From assembly GCA_910586095.1 (NCBI GenBank), contig CAJUHQ010000075.1:1-17556 (forward strand): 17,556 nt of DNA, in the 5' to 3' direction. Both the position numbers and the translations under genes were made by a program. This stretch comes from an uncultured Lachnospiraceae bacterium (GTDB lineage Bacteria > Bacillota > Clostridia > Lachnospirales > Lachnospiraceae). The notes beneath the pieces are model-generated. The model was not told the origin of the DNA, ran no database searches, and saw nothing but the letters and a program-made list of their open reading frames with translations. Of the stretch, positions 15,083-17,556 are shown one piece after another; positions within the stretch are counted from its first letter, which is position 1, and every line of letters starts with the position of its first letter.

Positions 15083-16024
15083 ATGAATACAAAAAAGATC
15101 GCATTTGCAGAGAGAGTGGAACAAAACAGCAAACATTATTTTCCAAAAGATCTGTTTGATCTAGAAGCAGCAGAATCTATGCTAGAACTACTAAATATCA
15201 ACTTTGGATTAGATACTCTTATGACAGATCGACATGGGAGTATCTTGATGACAAAGGGAGATTTTGGAGATTTTAAACCAGATGTCGTCAATAAGCCTGG
15301 AAACAAAATTAGAGTCAAGGGAAGAACAATCTGTCATATCTATGCAAAATATGACCATGTAACTAAAGAGAATATGGATGTAGCCCAAAAATTTTTGGAT
15401 GCGTATATTAAAACATTAGAAGGATATAGTGAAAAATCTTATTTGGCTAGTGAGCAGGCCACTTACATAGATGAGCTAGAACAACAGTTGGAGAAAGATG
15501 CATATCAGGCCAAATATTCTGAGCAGACAGATCCGCTTACAGGTGTACTAAATCGAAACTATTTTATAAGCCATATGAAAGAACTTGCAGAACGAGAAAT
15601 TATACCAACCGCAGCCATCTGTATCAATATCAATGATTGGAGATTTTTTGACGATCATTTCGGAGAGGAGGAAAGTGACCGTTTAATTGCAATTATCTCT
15701 ACTATACTCAAAAAAACAGCCCAGGAAGAGGGTCTTGACAAAGCAGTGATTGGTAGAGTGGAGGGAGATGTATTTCACGTACTTCTGCCATTAACTGAAG
15801 AGGATGATGCAAAAGCATATTGCACAAAAATACAACAGGCTTGCAATGAGTTTGAAGATGAACGGCTTGCGCCAAGCATTGCTGTGGGTTGTATGATGAG
15901 AGCCAATGTAGAAGAAAGCTTCAAGGATATTTTATCCGATGCAGAGTATGCTATGTTTGAAAACAAGTTTGAGATTAAAAATTCGCCTGGATATCAAGAA
16001 CGACTACAAAAAGGAATCAAATAA
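15083..16024 (+). CDS. Degenerate GGDEF-domain protein with N-terminal sensor-like domain
   Basis: The 313-aa protein has an N-terminal region (about 17-120, LFDLEAAESMLELLNINFGLDTLMTDRHGS) resembling a PocR- or PAS-like ligand domain, a short coiled-coil-like segment (about 122-145) and a C-terminal GGDEF-type domain (about 147-300) starting with the usual DPLTGVLNR (150-158). The catalytic features are altered: the signature is E-G-D-V-F (227-231), and the DxD metal site reads N182-I-N184. It is therefore unlikely to make cyclic di-GMP and is better viewed as a regulator or binding pseudo-domain. No membrane segment is visible. The frame opens at TTG 15026, but AAGGG (15067-15071, with GGGA closer in) before ATG 15083 and the plausible N-terminus favour 15083. 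It is about 100 bp after the PHP-HAD gene, with no terminator between. Confidence 0.78.
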   Translation: MNTKKIAFAERVEQNSKHYFPKDLFDLEAAESMLELLNINFGLDTLMTDRHGSILMTKGDFGDFKPDVVNKPGNKIRVKGRTICHIYAKYDHVTKENMDVAQKFLDAYIKTLEGYSEKSYLASEQATYIDELEQQLEKDAYQAKYSEQTDPLTGVLNRNYFISHMKELAEREIIPTAAICININDWRFFDDHFGEEESDRLIAIISTILKKTAQEEGLDKAVIGRVEGDVFHVLLPLTEEDDAKAYCTKIQQACNEFEDERLAPSIAVGCMMRANVEESFKDILSDAEYAMFENKFEIKNSPGYQERLQKGIK

Positions 16025-16134
16025 ACATAAAATCTAAAATAATTATTAAGTTGGATAAATTTAGAAATCAAGAGATAAAACGAAAAAAGAAGAGAAAATA
16101 GCCGAAATCAAAAGATATAGCGTTATAAATCCGT

Positions 16135-16163
16135 TTGCAGAACGCCCAACAAAAAACTATTAT
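16135..16163 (+). promoter_or_regulatory. Promoter of groESL
   Basis: TTGCAG (16135-16140) and TATTAT (16158-16163) are exactly 17 bp apart. The predicted start, near 16170, lies just before the CIRCE operator, the usual arrangement for HrcA control. The 110 bp between the previous gene and this promoter is AT-rich with no recognisable feature. Confidence 0.7.
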
Positions 16164-16178
16164 ATGTTTTGTTAGTTG

Positions 16179-16205
16179 TTAGCACTCATTTGTTAGGAGT
16201 GCTAA
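16179..16205 (+). promoter_or_regulatory. CIRCE operator (HrcA binding site)
   Basis: The sequence is a perfect TTAGCACTC (16179-16187), 9-bp spacer, GAGTGCTAA (16197-16205). This is the conserved heat-shock inverted repeat bound by the repressor HrcA. It lies in the groES leader between the promoter and the ribosome site, so groESL should be derepressed on heat or protein-folding stress. Confidence 0.97.
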
Positions 16206-16254
16206 TTGAAGAAGAGGATATTATTTTTTGGAAATTATAAGGAGGCATTTCAAC

Positions 16255-16539
16255 ATGAAATTAGTACCATTAGCAGACAGAGTCGTATTGAGACAGTTGG
16301 TTGCAGAAGAAACAACAAAGTCAGGAATCGTGTTACCTGGCCAGAACAAGGAAAAGCCACAGCAGGCAGAAGTCGTTGCAGTAGGACCTGGTGGAGTGGT
16401 TGATGGTAAAGAAGTCAAGATGGAAGTAAAAGTTGGTGACAATGTTATTTTCTCTAAATATTCAGGAACAGAAGTAAAGGTAGAGGAAGACGAATTCATC
16501 ATTGTAAGTCAGAAAGATATCTTGGCTGTCATTCAATAA
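16255..16539 (+). CDS. groES: GroES co-chaperonin (Hsp10)
   Basis: GroES forms the seven-subunit lid of the GroEL folding chamber in the cytoplasm. The 94-aa protein shows the full Hsp10 pattern: MKLVPLADRVVLRQ at the start, the mobile loop with KSGIVLPG (about 21-28), the VVAVGPGG roof region, VKVGDNVIFSKYSGTEVKV and the closing DEFIIVSQKDILAVI. The frame is open from 16228, but AAGGAGG (16239-16245) lies 9 nt before ATG 16255 and the family length fits this start. It is transcribed from the CIRCE-controlled promoter and followed after 58 bp by groEL. Confidence 0.98.
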   Translation: MKLVPLADRVVLRQLVAEETTKSGIVLPGQNKEKPQQAEVVAVGPGGVVDGKEVKMEVKVGDNVIFSKYSGTEVKVEEDEFIIVSQKDILAVIQ

Positions 16540-16597
16540 ATTGTCATAAGAGTGAAGGCTATGCGCTTAAAAATGAAAAATGGAGGAGTAATCAATC

Positions 16598-17556
16598 ATG
16601 GCAAAAGAAATTAAGTATGGTGCAGAGGCACGTAAAGTTTTAGAAGCAGGTGTAAATAAACTGGCAAATACAGTAAGTGTGACATTAGGACCTAAAGGAA
16701 GAAATGTAGTTCTTGATAAGTCTTTTGGTGCACCTTTAATCACAAATGATGGTGTAACTATCGCAAAAGAAATCGAGCTTGAGGATGCATTTGAAAATAT
16801 GGGTGCACAGCTTGTCAAAGAAGTAGCTACAAAGACAAATGATGTTGCAGGTGATGGTACAACCACAGCAACAGTTCTCGCTCAGGCAATGATTAATGAA
16901 GGTATGAAGAACCTGGCAGCAGGCGCAAATCCAATTGATTTGAGAAAAGGTATGAAAAAAGCTACAGACTGTGCAGTAGAGGCAATTGCTTCCATGAGTT
17001 CTAAGGTTAACGGTAAACAGCATATTGCAAGAGTAGCAGCAGTTTCTTCTGGTGATGAGGAAGTTGGAAATATGGTAGCAGATGCTATGGAGAAAGTTTC
17101 TGGCGATGGTGTTATCACAATTGAAGAGTCTAAGACTATGCTTACAGAGTTGGATCTTGTAGAAGGTATGCAGTTCGATCGCGGATATATTTCTGCATAT
17201 ATGGCTACCGATATGGATAAGATGGAAGCAACAATGGAAGATCCTTATATTTTAATCACAGATAAGAAGATTTCCAACATTCAGGATATTTTACCACTCT
17301 TAGAGCAGGTAGTACAGTCTGGTGCGAAACTTTTGATTATTGCAGAGGATGTAGAGGGAGAGGCACTTACCACATTGATCGTCAACAAGTTGCGTGGTAC
17401 ATTCAATGTTGTAGCTGTTAAGGCTCCAGGATACGGCGATAGAAGAAAGGCAATGTTAGAGGATATTGCTATTCTTACAGGTGGCCAGGTAATCAGCGAA
17501 GAACTTGGTCTTGACCTTAAAGAAGCAACACTAGAGCAGTGTGGACGTGCAAAATC
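16598..17556 (+). CDS. groEL: GroEL chaperonin (Hsp60), truncated by the window end
   Basis: GroEL is the ATP-driven 14-subunit folding chamber that works with GroES. The frame runs open from ATG 16598 to the window edge: 319 codons plus 2 bases, about 59 percent of the usual 540 residues. Visible landmarks are MAKEIKYG at the start, TLGPKGRNVVLD (29-40) and TNDGVTIAKEI in the nucleotide site, GDGTTTATVLAQ (85-96) with the catalytic-region Asp, then the apical domain with EGMQFDRGYISAYM and VVAVKAPGYGDRRKAMLEDIA. GGAGGAG (16582-16588) supports the start. No frameshift or stop is seen. It is co-transcribed with groES. Confidence 0.98.
   Translation, partial: MAKEIKYGAEARKVLEAGVNKLANTVSVTLGPKGRNVVLDKSFGAPLITNDGVTIAKEIELEDAFENMGAQLVKEVATKTNDVAGDGTTTATVLAQAMINEGMKNLAAGANPIDLRKGMKKATDCAVEAIASMSSKVNGKQHIARVAAVSSGDEEVGNMVADAMEKVSGDGVITIEESKTMLTELDLVEGMQFDRGYISAYMATDMDKMEATMEDPYILITDKKISNIQDILPLLEQVVQSGAKLLIIAEDVEGEALTTLIVNKLRGTFNVVAVKAPGYGDRRKAMLEDIAILTGGQVISEELGLDLKEATLEQCGRAK

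Noticed and set aside
16206..16403. 65-codon plus-strand frame overlapping the groES start
   Set aside because: It overlaps groES in another frame; groES has a strong ribosome site and an unmistakable family sequence.
16567..17118. Minus-strand frames of 78-99 codons opposite groEL
   Set aside because: They are antisense shadows of the highly conserved groEL gene, which is open to the window edge.

Overview
The window reads as a chromosomal stretch of a low-GC anaerobic Firmicute, most likely a Lachnospiraceae member of the Roseburia/Agathobacter/Eubacterium type. This is inferred from AT-rich DNA, AGGAGG-type ribosome sites, a CIRCE-controlled groESL operon, and lineage-typical families (DUF5050-like and DUF5688-like proteins, a degenerate GGDEF protein, a YbiT/YkpA-type ABC-F). 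No rRNA, tRNA, CRISPR array, phage gene or transposase was seen.

Layout. 1-135: two copies of a 64-bp hairpin-forming tandem repeat, possibly the end of a longer array. 195-1226 (-): membrane-anchored DUF5050-like extracytoplasmic protein. 1227-1656: divergent intergenic region with a compound hairpin. 1657-2781 (+): pheA, the bifunctional chorismate mutase/prephenate dehydratase. 2899-9813 (+): a polyphosphate gene cluster (Ppx/GppA-like protein, ppk1, maf, a very acidic 87-aa protein, a 708-aa protein of unknown function), closed by a 20-bp-stem bidirectional terminator that contains the last stop codon. 9924-10922 (-): DUF5688-like orphan gene converging on that terminator. 10923-11488: a hairpin-rich, apparently non-coding block bounded by 10-bp inverted repeats (11014-11278), then a good promoter. 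11489-13138 (+): ABC-F ATPase. 13250-14983 (+): a PHP phosphoesterase fused in frame to a Cof-type HAD phosphatase. 15083-16024 (+): a protein with a degenerate GGDEF domain. 16135-16205: promoter plus CIRCE operator; 16255-16539: groES; 16598 to the window edge: groEL, truncated.

How the genes fit together. The conserved genes are housekeeping: phenylalanine synthesis, polyphosphate metabolism and nucleotide quality control (ppk1, Ppx, Maf), translation-associated ABC-F, nucleotide/phosphate hydrolysis (PHP-HAD) and HrcA-controlled chaperonin. The least explained parts are the two hairpin-rich non-coding elements, which share a stem-loop order and may be copies of one dispersed element, the tandem repeat at the left edge, and the two unknown proteins co-directional with ppx-ppk1-maf. 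Several family members here lack canonical active-site residues (Ppx C-terminal HD, GGDEF, second Walker A of the ABC-F).

Several start codons were moved downstream from the longest reading frame because ribosome-binding sites support the internal ATG (pheA, ppx, ppk1, the 87-aa gene, ABC-F, the GGDEF-like gene, groES).
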